Positions 23,563-32,560 of a stretch of DNA of 64,000 nt are shown here, piece after piece. Every line of letters begins with the position of its first letter. The first letter of the stretch is position 1. The position numbers were made by a program, and so were the translations under genes. The stretch spans positions 1-64,000 of the forward strand of contig NZ_GG700737.1 of NCBI RefSeq assembly GCF_000160835.1. The letters are read 5' to 3'. Under the pieces are notes generated by a model. The model was not told the DNA's origin and did not search any database. It saw only the letters and a program-made list of their open reading frames with translations. Source of the DNA: Limosilactobacillus antri DSM 16041. Lineage in GTDB: Bacteria > Bacillota > Bacilli > Lactobacillales > Lactobacillaceae.

Positions 23563-25212
23563 ATGAATGAAGAACACACTAACGGGTCGCCGCTTGCGGC
23601 TGATAATAAGGATGCCCGGGAGAAGATGCTGAGTGGTTCGGCCTGGATGACGGTCGGTAGCATCACTTCCCGGATCCTCGGCGCGATTTACGTTATCCCC
23701 TGGGTAACCTGGTTTGATGCTTATAGCAATGAAGCTAACGCTCTTTATGCACAGGGCTATAACATTTATAATATCTTCTTGACGATTGCCACGGCCGGAC
23801 TGCCGTCGGCAATTTCCAAGATGGTGGCCCACTATAATGGCCTGAATGAATACGGCGTCAGTCGCCGTCTATACTACTCCAGTATGTATGTTGCACTGGC
23901 AATGGGAATCGTTTGTGCAATCGTCATGATGGCCTGGGCACCGGGCCTGTCAAACCACGATCCCAACGTGGTGCCGGTAATTCGGTCCTTGGCCTGGGCA
24001 GTGCTGATTATTCCGGCCCTGGCGATGAGCCGTGGCTTCCTGCAAGGGTATAATTGGATGGCCCCGTCAGGGATTTCCCAGTTTGTCGAACAGGTCTTCC
24101 GGGTGGTTTATATGCTTGGCGCGACCTACCTGATTATGAAGATTCAAAAGGGGAGCTGGGTCGATGCGGTTACTCAGTCGACCTTTGCGGCTTTCATCGG
24201 GGCCCTGGGCGCCGGCGCCGTATTGGCCTGGTTTTGGCTGCGCCACCGGCGGGAAATGAACGAACTGGTTAACCGGGGGAAGCCGAACCGGTCGGTGTCG
24301 ACGCTCAGTCTGATTGGCAAGATGGTTTACCAGTCGATTCCGTTTATCGTGATTGAATCTGGGGTGGCCATCTTTATGCTGATTGACCAGTATACTTTCC
24401 CCTGGATCCTGTTCCGGGTCGGCCAATTTACCCGCTACCAGGAAACCGTCCTCTACGCGCTCTTTGCCTTTAATGCCAACAAGCTGTACACGATTATTAT
24501 TTCCTTAGCGAGCGCGATGGCGGCCACGGTGATTCCGCTGTTGGCAACAGCGCGGGCCCAAAATGACCAGCTGGGGATGCGCAAGCAGATTGAAAACGTC
24601 CTGCAGCTCTTCTACTTCATCATGATTCCTTCTTCACTCGGCTTGGCCGCGGTGGCCCAGCAGATGTATACGGTCTTTTACCGCTATGACCACGCCGGGA
24701 TCGTCATCCTGGAATTTGCGGCCTTTGTGGCGATTCCTATGGGCTTGTATACCGTTGCCGCAGCGATGATGCAGGGGATTTCGGAAAACCGCCGGATGAT
24801 GAAATTCCTCGGAATTGGGATTGTCATCAAGCTGGCGTTGCAGTACCCGTGTATCCTCCTCCTGCAGGGGATGGGGCCGCTGCTGTCGACCTGCCTGTCA
24901 ATGTTTGTGATTGACTACCTGATTCTTCATTCGTTCAATATGGAATTTGGCCTGCACTTTAACCAGATGGCGAAGGCCACCAACCAAATTCTCTGCTTCT
25001 CGTTGATTATGTACGCTGTTACTAAGGCGGTAATGGTGCTTCTCGGGCACTTTATCAGTCCGTACGGCCGCTTTACCGCCTTCTTTGCCCTGCTGCTCGG
25101 GGTCGCAATTGGTGCCAGCGTCTTTGCCTACCTGGCGTTGAAGTACCGTCTAGCGGACCGGATCATCGGTCCCCGGTCGGCGACGTTACGGCAAAAGCTG
25201 CGGATTAGCTAG
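23563..25212 (+). CDS. murJ: Lipid II flippase of the MurJ/YtgP type
   Basis: A 549-residue polysaccharide-flippase (MVF/MOP) membrane protein with about 14 transmembrane segments, closest in pattern to YtgP/MurJ of Gram-positives. MLSGSAWMTVGSITSRILGAIYVIPW starts helix 1, and the ITSR/G motif is typical. It is expected to move lipid II to the outer face for peptidoglycan synthesis. A five-codon frame (ATG at 23556, then AAT CAT GAA TGA) overlaps the start, and AGGAAATTT serves it, so translational coupling is possible. Confidence 0.88.
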   Translation: MNEEHTNGSPLAADNKDAREKMLSGSAWMTVGSITSRILGAIYVIPWVTWFDAYSNEANALYAQGYNIYNIFLTIATAGLPSAISKMVAHYNGLNEYGVSRRLYYSSMYVALAMGIVCAIVMMAWAPGLSNHDPNVVPVIRSLAWAVLIIPALAMSRGFLQGYNWMAPSGISQFVEQVFRVVYMLGATYLIMKIQKGSWVDAVTQSTFAAFIGALGAGAVLAWFWLRHRREMNELVNRGKPNRSVSTLSLIGKMVYQSIPFIVIESGVAIFMLIDQYTFPWILFRVGQFTRYQETVLYALFAFNANKLYTIIISLASAMAATVIPLLATARAQNDQLGMRKQIENVLQLFYFIMIPSSLGLAAVAQQMYTVFYRYDHAGIVILEFAAFVAIPMGLYTVAAAMMQGISENRRMMKFLGIGIVIKLALQYPCILLLQGMGPLLSTCLSMFVIDYLILHSFNMEFGLHFNQMAKATNQILCFSLIMYAVTKAVMVLLGHFISPYGRFTAFFALLLGVAIGASVFAYLALKYRLADRIIGPRSATLRQKLRIS

Positions 25213-25279
25213 GAATCGTTAAAAAGGTGGGAGTTCGCCGGTGGTTTCCACGTTACCTTTACAATAATTAAGAACTAGC

Positions 25280-25322
25280 AAGGGCTGGTGAGAAAACCGC
25301 GGTTTTCTCACCAGCCCCTTTT
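25280..25322. terminator. Bidirectional terminator between murJ and nnrD
   Basis: A near-perfect 20-bp stem, AGGGGCTGGTGAGAAAACC type, palindromic around CCGCGG, followed by TTTT on the plus strand. It belongs to the CAGCC/AAAAC hairpin group seen elsewhere in the window. Confidence 0.9.
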
Positions 25323-25347
25323 AGATGAAATAAAATTTCCCGGGAAA

Positions 25348-26208
25348 TTAACTTAAAAAGCCAATCTGGTGCTCGTTGGGGTCCTGTTCCATTTTCTTCA
25401 TGAAGGCGGGAAGGGCCCGGCTGATCTGGTGGGGGAGGACGATGTACTGGCTCTCCGCAATCTGGTCGGCAATTGCACTATGGGCATAGACCGCCGCGAG
25501 AACGGCTTTTTGCGGCTGGTCGTTAAATTCGGCGGTAAAGCCACCGACCATCCCGGCAAGGGTATCACCCATGCCGCCGACAGCCTGGGCGGGGGAACCA
25601 ATCGTCAGCTGGTAGACCTGGTCGGCGGTGTAAATTTCGGTGTGGTGTTTCTTGAGGACAACGGTTGCGTTGAGCTGATCACGGACGGCCCGGTTCCGGG
25701 CCTCCGTTTGTTCGCCAATTTTGATCCCAGAAAGGCGTTGCCATTCCATCTCGTGAGGGGTGTAGATCACATTGGCGGCTGGTGCGGATAGCTCTTCACG
25801 GGCCATCAGGGTAATTGCTGAGCCATCAATTACCAAGTTTTGCTCGGGGCGGACATGGTTAAAAACGTTTTTTAGAATATGGAGGCTCTGAGCGTCGTCC
25901 CCCAGGCCCGGCCCGACGACGACCGTTGTTGCGGCCCTTACCAGGTCGGCCAGCTGCTGGTCGGCGGTAAAGTCGGCAAACATTGCTTCCGGCAATTGAG
26001 CGTGAAGGGCCCCTGAATTGCTGGCAGCGGTCGCGGTAGTTACGAGGCCGGCTCCGGCGCAGACGGCGGCGGTGGAGGCCATGATGATGGCACCGCCAAA
26101 GTTGCGGTTGCCACCGACCAGGGTTACTTTGCCAAAGGTTCCCTTAAAACTATTTGCTGGACGGGGTTGAATGACCTCGTGCAGGATTTGATCGGTTAAC
26201 TTTTCCAT
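25348..26208 (-). CDS. nnrD: ADP-dependent NAD(P)H-hydrate dehydratase
   Basis: It repairs damaged NAD(P)H by dehydrating the S-hydrate with ADP. The 286-residue ribokinase-like fold has KGTFGKVTLVGGN at the N terminus, VVGPGLG (about residue 97), TPHEMEWQRL (about 150) and the catalytic GGMGDTLAGMVGG (about 212). The N-terminal epimerase domain of the fused YjeF form is absent, as in many Firmicutes. AAAGGAG precedes the ATG. It is transcribed divergently from pepV. Confidence 0.93.
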   Translation of the reverse strand: MEKLTDQILHEVIQPRPANSFKGTFGKVTLVGGNRNFGGAIIMASTAAVCAGAGLVTTATAASNSGALHAQLPEAMFADFTADQQLADLVRAATTVVVGPGLGDDAQSLHILKNVFNHVRPEQNLVIDGSAITLMAREELSAPAANVIYTPHEMEWQRLSGIKIGEQTEARNRAVRDQLNATVVLKKHHTEIYTADQVYQLTIGSPAQAVGGMGDTLAGMVGGFTAEFNDQPQKAVLAAVYAHSAIADQIAESQYIVLPHQISRALPAFMKKMEQDPNEHQIGFLS

Positions 26209-26228
26209 TTTAAAACTCCTTTAGATTT

Positions 26229-26242
26229 TGTAATCGTTATAA
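26229..26242. promoter_or_regulatory. cre-like site between nnrD and pepV
   Basis: TGTAATCGTTATAA matches 13 of 14 positions of the CcpA cre consensus (TGWNANCGNTNWCA). It lies in the 80-bp divergent spacer. Chance matches in AT-rich DNA are possible. Confidence 0.35.
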
Positions 26243-26288
26243 TAATGGTATCATTATTTTAGTTAATTGATTAGATGGAGGGACAAAA

Positions 26289-27689
26289 ATGACAGAATGG
26301 TTGCAAGCGGCCCAGAGCCAAGAGAAAGATTACTTAAACGACCTGGTGGCGTTGATGAAGATTCCCAGTGTTCGTGATGACGAGGCCGCAACTGATGAAT
26401 ATCCGTTAGGCCCACGGCCGGCGCAAGCGCTCAAGGCTTTTTTAGAGATGGCGGACCAGGATGGCTTTAAGACGAAGAATATCGATAACCTGGTTGGCTA
26501 TGCGGAGTGTGGCGCGGGGGATGAAACCCTGGCAATATTAGCCCACCTAGATGTAATGCCGGCCGGCAAGGGCTGGGATACCGACCCCTTTGACCCGGTA
26601 ATTAAGGACGGCAACCTTTACGGCCGGGGGGCTTCGGATGATAAGGGACCTGGAATGGCCGCTTACTACGCCCTCAAGTACCTCAAGGATCAGGGAGTAA
26701 AGTTTAATAAGCGGGTTCGCTTTATCGTCGGTACCGATGAAGAAAGCAACTGGACGGGGATGCACCGCTACTTTGAAGTAGAGCCTGCGCCGACCATGGG
26801 CTTTTCACCAGATGCCGAATTCCCGGTAATCAACGGTGAAAAGGGCCAGGTATCATTGCTGCTGAAAACGCCGGCAACTAACGAAGGAGCCGCCCAGCTC
26901 AAGTATTTCAAGTCTGGGCTCCGTTTTAACATGGTACCCCGGGAGGCAGAGACCCTGGTTCAGGTTGCCGATCCCCAGCAGGTGAAGGAGGATTTCGCCC
27001 GCTTTATCGCGGAGAATCCGGTTACCGGTGAAGCAGAGGAAACGGCGGCGGGGCTGAAACTGACCGTTATTGGGAAGGCAGCTCACGGCATGGAACCGGA
27101 AAAGGGAATTAATGCCGGCACTTACCTTGCCCACTTCTTGGACCAGTATGACTTTGCTGGCGGGGCCGGCAGCTTTGTCCACTTTCTTGGCCACTACCTC
27201 CACCTTGATACCCGGATGGACAAGTTTGACGGTGCCTTTACTGATCCGGTAATGGGAGAGTTGACCATGAATGCCGGAATCCTTAACTTCACCGCGGCGG
27301 CTGGCGGTGATATCAACATGAATTTCCGCTTCCCCAAGGGGATTACGCCTGATCAGCTAGAAGCGACCGTAAGAAAGGTTGCCGACCCGCTGGGGATCAG
27401 CGTGCAGCAGGGACCGGCCCAAGCGCCGCACTACGTTGCTCCTGATGATCCAATCGTGAAGACGCTGATGGCGGCGTACATTGACCAGACCGGTGACCAG
27501 GCTGCCAAGCCCGAGGTTGTCGGTGGCGGGACCTATGGCCGGTTGATGAAGCGGGGAGTCGCCTTTGGTGCGCTGATGCCGAACACGCCAAACACGATGC
27601 ACCAGGCGAATGAGTTCCAGCCGGTCGCCGACTTGATTAAATCAATGGCCATTTACATGGAAGCAATTAATGACCTGGTTACTGATTAA
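26289..27689 (+). CDS. pepV: Dipeptidase PepV (M20 family)
   Basis: A zinc dipeptidase of lactic acid bacteria, 466 residues, the normal length. Metal and catalytic residues are seen in LAHLDVMPAG (His and Asp), YGRGASDDKGP (bridging Asp), GTDEESNW (catalytic Glu pair), SPDAEFPV, and the C-terminal MPNTPNTMHQANEF. It frees amino acids from dipeptides in the cytosol. GGAGG precedes the ATG. Confidence 0.97.
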   Translation: MTEWLQAAQSQEKDYLNDLVALMKIPSVRDDEAATDEYPLGPRPAQALKAFLEMADQDGFKTKNIDNLVGYAECGAGDETLAILAHLDVMPAGKGWDTDPFDPVIKDGNLYGRGASDDKGPGMAAYYALKYLKDQGVKFNKRVRFIVGTDEESNWTGMHRYFEVEPAPTMGFSPDAEFPVINGEKGQVSLLLKTPATNEGAAQLKYFKSGLRFNMVPREAETLVQVADPQQVKEDFARFIAENPVTGEAEETAAGLKLTVIGKAAHGMEPEKGINAGTYLAHFLDQYDFAGGAGSFVHFLGHYLHLDTRMDKFDGAFTDPVMGELTMNAGILNFTAAAGGDINMNFRFPKGITPDQLEATVRKVADPLGISVQQGPAQAPHYVAPDDPIVKTLMAAYIDQTGDQAAKPEVVGGGTYGRLMKRGVAFGALMPNTPNTMHQANEFQPVADLIKSMAIYMEAINDLVTD

Positions 27690-27744
27690 TGAATGCTGAA
27701 GATATGCTAAAATAGGCTTAAACAAACTATGGAGGCGGTTTCTA

Positions 27745-28242
27745 ATGAGTTATCAAAAAATTTTGGTTGGGATTGATGGTTCTAAGCAGTCTGATATGGC
27801 CTTTGCCAAGTCCCTTGAAGTTGCTAAGCAAAATGGTGCCAAGCTCTACTTGCTCAGTGTGATTAACGGTGAGCGGCTTCCGTCAGGGGGACCGAACGGT
27901 TATGGCTTCGTTGACCGGAGCATTTATAAGCCGGCAATTGAAACGATGAAGGAGAAGCTGGCTGAGTACGAAAAACGGGCCCAGGCGGCCGGCATTACCG
28001 ACGTGGTGACCGCAGTTGAGGTCGGCAATGCCAAACTAGAATTGGCTGAAAATTACCCGAAGCAAAATGGAATTGACCTGATCCTAATCGGCGCGACCGG
28101 CTTAAACGTGGTCGGGCGTCTGATCGTCGGTTCAACGGCGGTCTATACGATTCGGGAAGCCCCATGTGACGTTACCGTTGTTAAGACGGACCTTGATAAT
28201 CATAAGATTGACGTCAAAAAGAACAGTTATCCAGAAATTTAG
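27745..28242 (+). CDS. Universal stress protein, UspA family
   Basis: A 165-residue single Usp domain. The ATP-binding signature G-2x-G-9x-G-S/T is present as GATGLNVVGRLIVGST near residue 112, and KILVGIDGSKQS starts strand 1. The C terminus has a 15-residue tail beyond the usual domain. GGAGG lies before the ATG. It is monocistronic with a strong terminator. Confidence 0.93.
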   Translation: MSYQKILVGIDGSKQSDMAFAKSLEVAKQNGAKLYLLSVINGERLPSGGPNGYGFVDRSIYKPAIETMKEKLAEYEKRAQAAGITDVVTAVEVGNAKLELAENYPKQNGIDLILIGATGLNVVGRLIVGSTAVYTIREAPCDVTVVKTDLDNHKIDVKKNSYPEI

Positions 28243-28247
28243 TTCAG

Positions 28248-28296
28248 AAACTTTGCTGGCGCCCTTGAGTAATGAGGGGACCAGCAAAGTTTTTTA
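28248..28296 (+). terminator. Terminator of the usp gene
   Basis: AAACTTTGCTGG pairs with CCAGCAAAGTTT, then TTTT. A 21-nt loop carries an inner CCCTT/GAGGGG helix. Confidence 0.9.
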
Positions 28297-28398
28297 AATC
28301 TGCTTGCTTAACGGTATCATTATTGTGAAATGCTGGTATAATGCAAATGTTAACTTTATTTAGGTAAAGCAAAATTCTTGAATCTAGGGAGTTAGAAA

Positions 28399-29790
28399 AT
28401 GCAATTGAAGCTAAGAAACTATATTATTGCGGTCATTGCTGTCCTAGTGGTTTTACTGGGAGTAATGAGTTGGCACCAGCATGGTCACTTTAACCGGAAC
28501 ACGACTGTTAATGGGGTGGCAGTCGGGGGAATGACGGTTGACCAGGCCTATCAAAAGGTCAAGGAGAGCACGCGGGCAAACCAGGTCTACATTAACGGCC
28601 GGCTAGTCTACCAAGGCAAGGCCAGTGCGTCGGGGATCACCAGCGCAGATAAAAGCAAGTTTGCCGCTGCCCAAAAGGAACAACGGACCTTCTTCCCGTC
28701 CAGCAAGAAGCAAAACGTTAACGTAATGCCGAGCCAGCTGGACGATGACCAAACCGCGCTCATGCGCCGGGCGGTTTACGCTGAAACTGAAAAAATGAAC
28801 CAGGGCCGGCGGGCGCCAGTTGATGCCTATGCTGAACTGAAGAACGGGACGGTTTCAACGGTAGCTGCGAAGAAGGGAAACCAGTATGACGTCCGGGACC
28901 TTATTCAGCAGTTTAATCGCCAACGGGCCAACGGAACGATTCGGTTAACCGCTCACCATACCCACCCGCTTACGGCGGACAGCAAAACCGTGCAAAAGGA
29001 AAAGGCAAAGTTAGAAGCGCTGAGTAAACGGAAGGTTACCTACAAGGTGGAAAAGGAATCGTATCACTTTTCCGCCGATGATGTAATTACCCGGGCGACC
29101 TACCAGCATGGCAAGTACAGCTTTGACACGAGCGCGGTAAAGGGGCGGATTGCCAAAATTAACTAAAAGCAGGCCACCCTGGGCAAGTCGTTTAAGTTTA
29201 GGACCCACGCCGGAAAGGAAATTACCACTAGCGATAAGGGTTCGTATGGTTGGAAGATCAGCGAGCAGCTTGCTGGGCAGACCCTGGCTAATGCCCTGGC
29301 GGATAACAAGAAGAGTGTTAGTGCCAAGAATGATATTTACGGCATCGGCTACAACCGCCACGGGACCGGCTACGGGGTCACAAGCAACGACGGAATTGGC
29401 GACACCTACGTTGAGCTATCCTTAGCAGACCAGCACGTTTGGTTCTACAAGGACGGCAAGTGCGTCTTTGATGCGGACGTGGTTACGGGAAGCAACACGC
29501 CGGGCAACCGTACGCCAAGGGGTGTTTGGTATATCATGTACCAGCAGTCGCCGGCAACCCTGCGGGGTTTAAATGATGATGGATCGAAGTACAGCAGTCC
29601 GGTCCAATACTGGTCACCATTTACCGACAGCGGTTGTGGCTTCCACGATGCCAGTTGGCGGAATAACTGGTCAAAGACCGAATACTTGACGACGACCGGT
29701 GGCTCACACGGTTGTGCTAATATGCACCCAAGCGATGCCGGAACCGCCTACCACGATATGGAAATCAACGAACCGGTAGTAATCTACTAA
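28399..29790 (+). pseudogene. L,D-transpeptidase (YkuD) interrupted by one in-frame stop
   Basis: The frame from the ATG at 28399 (ribosome site GGGAG) runs 255 codons to a TAA at 29164-29166. It then continues in the same frame without another stop to 29790. Together this makes a normal-sized protein of about 463 residues. The first part has an N-terminal membrane anchor (about residues 9-25) and the peptidoglycan-binding 'PG_binding_4'-like region. The part after the stop holds the YkuD catalytic domain with HGC in GGSHGCANM. The break separates anchor and catalytic domain, so the enzyme should be inactive unless the TAA is read through. No ribosome site precedes the later ATGs. A base-calling error is also possible. 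Confidence 0.85.
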
Positions 29791-29792
29791 AC

Positions 29793-29830
29793 TAAAAAAT
29801 TGACTACGCGTTGCGTGGTCAATTTTTTTT
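29793..29830 (+). terminator. Terminator of the broken L,D-transpeptidase gene
   Basis: AAAAAATTGACTACGC pairs with GCGTGGTCAATTTTTT around GTT, then a T-run. Confidence 0.92.
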
Positions 29831-29885
29831 GTTTTAAAAAGGAGTTTGCCCCTTCTTACCGTATATATTACATAGAGGTGAGAAG

Positions 29886-31010
29886 ATGAAGAAACAAATT
29901 TTAACTGCGATTATTGCCGGAATGCTGTTAGCTGCTAATGGGAGCCCGGTATTAGCAGCCGGGGTTGACCTGAACGGGGCGTACCGGGACGCTGAACAGG
30001 CAATTGTCAACCAGCAGCCGCTTGACGAGGGACAGATTCGGCAACGGGGCGAAGAATACACCAGTGCCTTTTTGACGGCCTTTAGCCAGTTGAGCCAGGA
30101 CTATGAACAATCATTTCGTCAGGGAGTCAGCGATGGGCTGAAGGGAAGCCTGAGCCAGCAAACGCGAAGCAGGGTCGGACAAGCGGGTTACCAGCGCGGT
30201 TATCGGCGGGGGCAGCAGCTGCGTCCCCAGCCCCAGCCCGGCCAGCCGGATCCGCCGGCAACGGCGCCCGCGAACCCTCCCGTACCAGCTGTTCCGGCAG
30301 AGCAGGCCCCAGCACAGCCGGTATCCGGTCCCGACCAGCAGGAATATCCGGCGCAGGAACCCTCACCGGATCAAGCCAAGTTTATTTCTCGGGTTGCCAA
30401 GAGTGCCCAGAAGGTGGGAATGGAATATGACCTGTATCCATCGGTGATCATCGCCCAGGCGGCGCTAGAGAGCAACTGGGGCAGCAGCGAACTAGCCCGG
30501 AAACCTTACCATAACCTTTTTGGGGTTAAGGGGTCCTTTAACGGGAAATCAGTTCTTCAGCCGACTACGGAATACACTCATGACGGACATGAGCAAAAGA
30601 TTAACGATCATTTTCGCTGGTATGAAAATGACTACCAGTCGCTATGCGATTACGCAGAAACACTGGCCGACCCGTTATACGCGGGTGTTCACCGGGGGCA
30701 AGCCGGTAATTACCGGTCGGCGACCCACGCCCTGCTGGGCAGGTACGCAACGGATCCCCAATACGATCGGAAGCTAAATAAAATTATCGCTAGTTACGGC
30801 TTAACCAAGTACGACGCCGATCTCCCGGCGGGGAAAGCTAGTCGGGGTGACCAGAAATCACAAACCCAGCAGCCGGTAGCAACGGTGCGGGGGCAGCAAG
30901 CAACCGGACCTCATAAGCCGACCCATCATTTAACTTGGCTCTCAATTGTTGGCGGGGCTGGTTCAGCCGGAGCACTAGGCTTACTGCGGCGTTTTCTGAT
31001 TAAAGCATAG
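29886..31010 (+). CDS. Exported GH73 N-acetylglucosaminidase with C-terminal membrane segment
   Basis: A 374-residue peptidoglycan hydrolase. Residues 1-24 form a signal peptide ending LAA. Residues about 30-115 are a helical region, and a Pro/Gln/Ala-rich linker lies at about 115-160. The GH73 domain spans about 165-310 (AQAALESNWGSSELARKPYHNLFGVKG; Glu of LESNWG is catalytic). The last 25 residues form a hydrophobic helix ending in RRFLIKA, like a tail anchor or an LPXTG-type sorting tail without an LPXTG motif. GAGGTGA precedes the ATG. It would cut glycan strands during growth or cell separation. Confidence 0.9.
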   Translation: MKKQILTAIIAGMLLAANGSPVLAAGVDLNGAYRDAEQAIVNQQPLDEGQIRQRGEEYTSAFLTAFSQLSQDYEQSFRQGVSDGLKGSLSQQTRSRVGQAGYQRGYRRGQQLRPQPQPGQPDPPATAPANPPVPAVPAEQAPAQPVSGPDQQEYPAQEPSPDQAKFISRVAKSAQKVGMEYDLYPSVIIAQAALESNWGSSELARKPYHNLFGVKGSFNGKSVLQPTTEYTHDGHEQKINDHFRWYENDYQSLCDYAETLADPLYAGVHRGQAGNYRSATHALLGRYATDPQYDRKLNKIIASYGLTKYDADLPAGKASRGDQKSQTQQPVATVRGQQATGPHKPTHHLTWLSIVGGAGSAGALGLLRRFLIKA

Positions 31011-31011
31011 A

Positions 31012-31055
31012 AAAATGGGCCTGCGGCAAAACAGAGTTTTGTCACAGGCCCATTT
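31012..31055. terminator. Bidirectional terminator between GH73 gene and deoxynucleoside kinase
   Basis: AAATGGGCCTG pairs with CAGGCCCATTT around an inner AAAAC/GTTTTG helix. The minus strand has TTTTTC after the stem. Confidence 0.85.
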
Positions 31056-31080
31056 CGGCTTGGCTGGCTTGATATGTGCA

Positions 31081-31713
31081 TTAACGGATAGTCTTCAAAC
31101 GGTCATCAATCATTGCCAAGACGGTCTTGACATTTTCTGGATCCTCCAGATCATAAGTTTCCAGGTCAATCTTCATCTTTGGACTTGCATCATAGTCTTG
31201 GTACCATTGCTTGTAGGCACTCCACATCTTGTAGTAGTAATCCTTCAGCTCTGGATTATGGTCGATTTGTTCATAGTCCCGTCCCCGCTTTTTGATCCGG
31301 TAAAGAATCGTTTCAAAGTCGGTTTCGGAATACACCATCAGGTCGGGTGCTTTCTTCGGCAGCTGCTGCAGGTCCTTCATCATGTTGTCAAGGAGCGTCA
31401 GGTACACTTCAAGCTCTGTGTCGGAGATGTTTCCTTCAGCGTTGTTTTCCCTGGTAAACAGGGCGTCTTCATAGATCGACCGGTCTAAGACGTTGTTATC
31501 ATCGGCTAAGGCCTGCTTAATCATCGAAAACCGCTTATTAAGAAAGTAGATTTGTAGTAAAAAACCGTATTGCTTTTGGTCTTGGTAATACAGTGGCAAC
31601 ACGGGATTGTCGCCAACCGGTTCAAAGAACGCTTTCGTATGGAGGTGTTCTGCAATCTTCCCCGTTAACGTTGTTTTCCCAACACCAATCATTCCTGCTG
31701 TAATAATCACCAT
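31081..31713 (-). CDS. Deoxyadenosine/deoxyguanosine kinase family protein
   Basis: A 210-residue deoxynucleoside kinase of the lactobacillar dAK/dGK type. It has the P-loop GMIGVGKTT (residues 7-15), LDRSIYEDALFT (DRS motif, about 78) and a LID-like RIKKRGRDYEQ (about 140). It salvages purine deoxynucleosides to the monophosphates. Some lactobacilli carry two such genes in tandem; only one is here. GAGGGG precedes the ATG. Confidence 0.92.
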   Translation of the reverse strand: MVIITAGMIGVGKTTLTGKIAEHLHTKAFFEPVGDNPVLPLYYQDQKQYGFLLQIYFLNKRFSMIKQALADDNNVLDRSIYEDALFTRENNAEGNISDTELEVYLTLLDNMMKDLQQLPKKAPDLMVYSETDFETILYRIKKRGRDYEQIDHNPELKDYYYKMWSAYKQWYQDYDASPKMKIDLETYDLEDPENVKTVLAMIDDRLKTIR

Positions 31714-31893
31714 AGTGGCCCCTCTTTAACTTTTTTAACACAAGAACCATGTTACTACAAAAGCCGGGGGATTCCCATCATAAATTCAACCAGCTTTAGT
31801 GGCGATCGGTTAGCGGCGGGCAAAAAGGTTTGAAAAAAACTGCTAAAACCGGGAAAATAAATGAAGAGGAATGATAGGGGAAGGAATACCAAA

Positions 31894-32499
31894 ATGGAAA
31901 AAGCAAAATTAAACGAGCTTCGGGCCCAGTTGGTGATTGCCCGTCAACGAGGGACCTTGGTTGAAATTCATAATATCCCGCATGATGAATACTTTAACGT
32001 TGGCTTTGTTGTGGCGATGGATCCGCTCTTTTGCCTGGTAATCAGTATTGATTGGGATGGCAAAATCAATGGCCTGATTGTAATTCGCATCAGCAGTATT
32101 GAAAAAATTAAAAGCGATACTGATTACTTGTTGACGATTTCGGAAAAGACGAAGGTGGCGCACCGCCATGGCTACTTTGACCTCTGGCAGGTACAAGAGT
32201 TTATCGATGGCCACCCGGCTTTTAGCAAGGGGGACCTGCTAAACAACGCGTTGAATGATTCATATGCCCACCAGCTGCCCGTAGTGATTGGCACGAAAAA
32301 GTACAAGGGCGCTGACGACTTTACCGGCCTAATTAACCGGCGCGACCGGGTCAAGCTTGACCTCCACTACTTCAACGAACGGGACCTGTCGTCGTTATGG
32401 TCGTATGAGATTTTACTCGCCCAAATTGACTATGTCCGGGTGCGGGGTACCCAGGCGGCTACGGGACGGCAAATAATGCGGGACCTTTTTCAAAATTAA
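31894..32499 (+). CDS. Conserved-looking protein of 201 residues, unknown
   Basis: I do not recognise a family. The ATG at 31894 (MEKAKLNELRAQ) has GGGGAAGGAA upstream and is preferred to an ATG 33 bp earlier. The product is soluble, with a beta-rich first half (GTLVEIHNIPHDEYFNVGFV, then VAMDPLFCLVISIDWDGKIN) that looks like an SH3- or LSm-like barrel. The second half (YEILLAQIDYVRVRGTQAATG) may be mixed alpha/beta. It lies upstream of rbsR, with 61 bp between them and no terminator. Confidence 0.75.
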   Translation: MEKAKLNELRAQLVIARQRGTLVEIHNIPHDEYFNVGFVVAMDPLFCLVISIDWDGKINGLIVIRISSIEKIKSDTDYLLTISEKTKVAHRHGYFDLWQVQEFIDGHPAFSKGDLLNNALNDSYAHQLPVVIGTKKYKGADDFTGLINRRDRVKLDLHYFNERDLSSLWSYEILLAQIDYVRVRGTQAATGRQIMRDLFQN

Positions 32500-32560
32500 A
32501 TTGCATGCTGGTCAGATTTAGCTTACCATTCATATTAAAGTTAATTTAAAGAGGAATACC

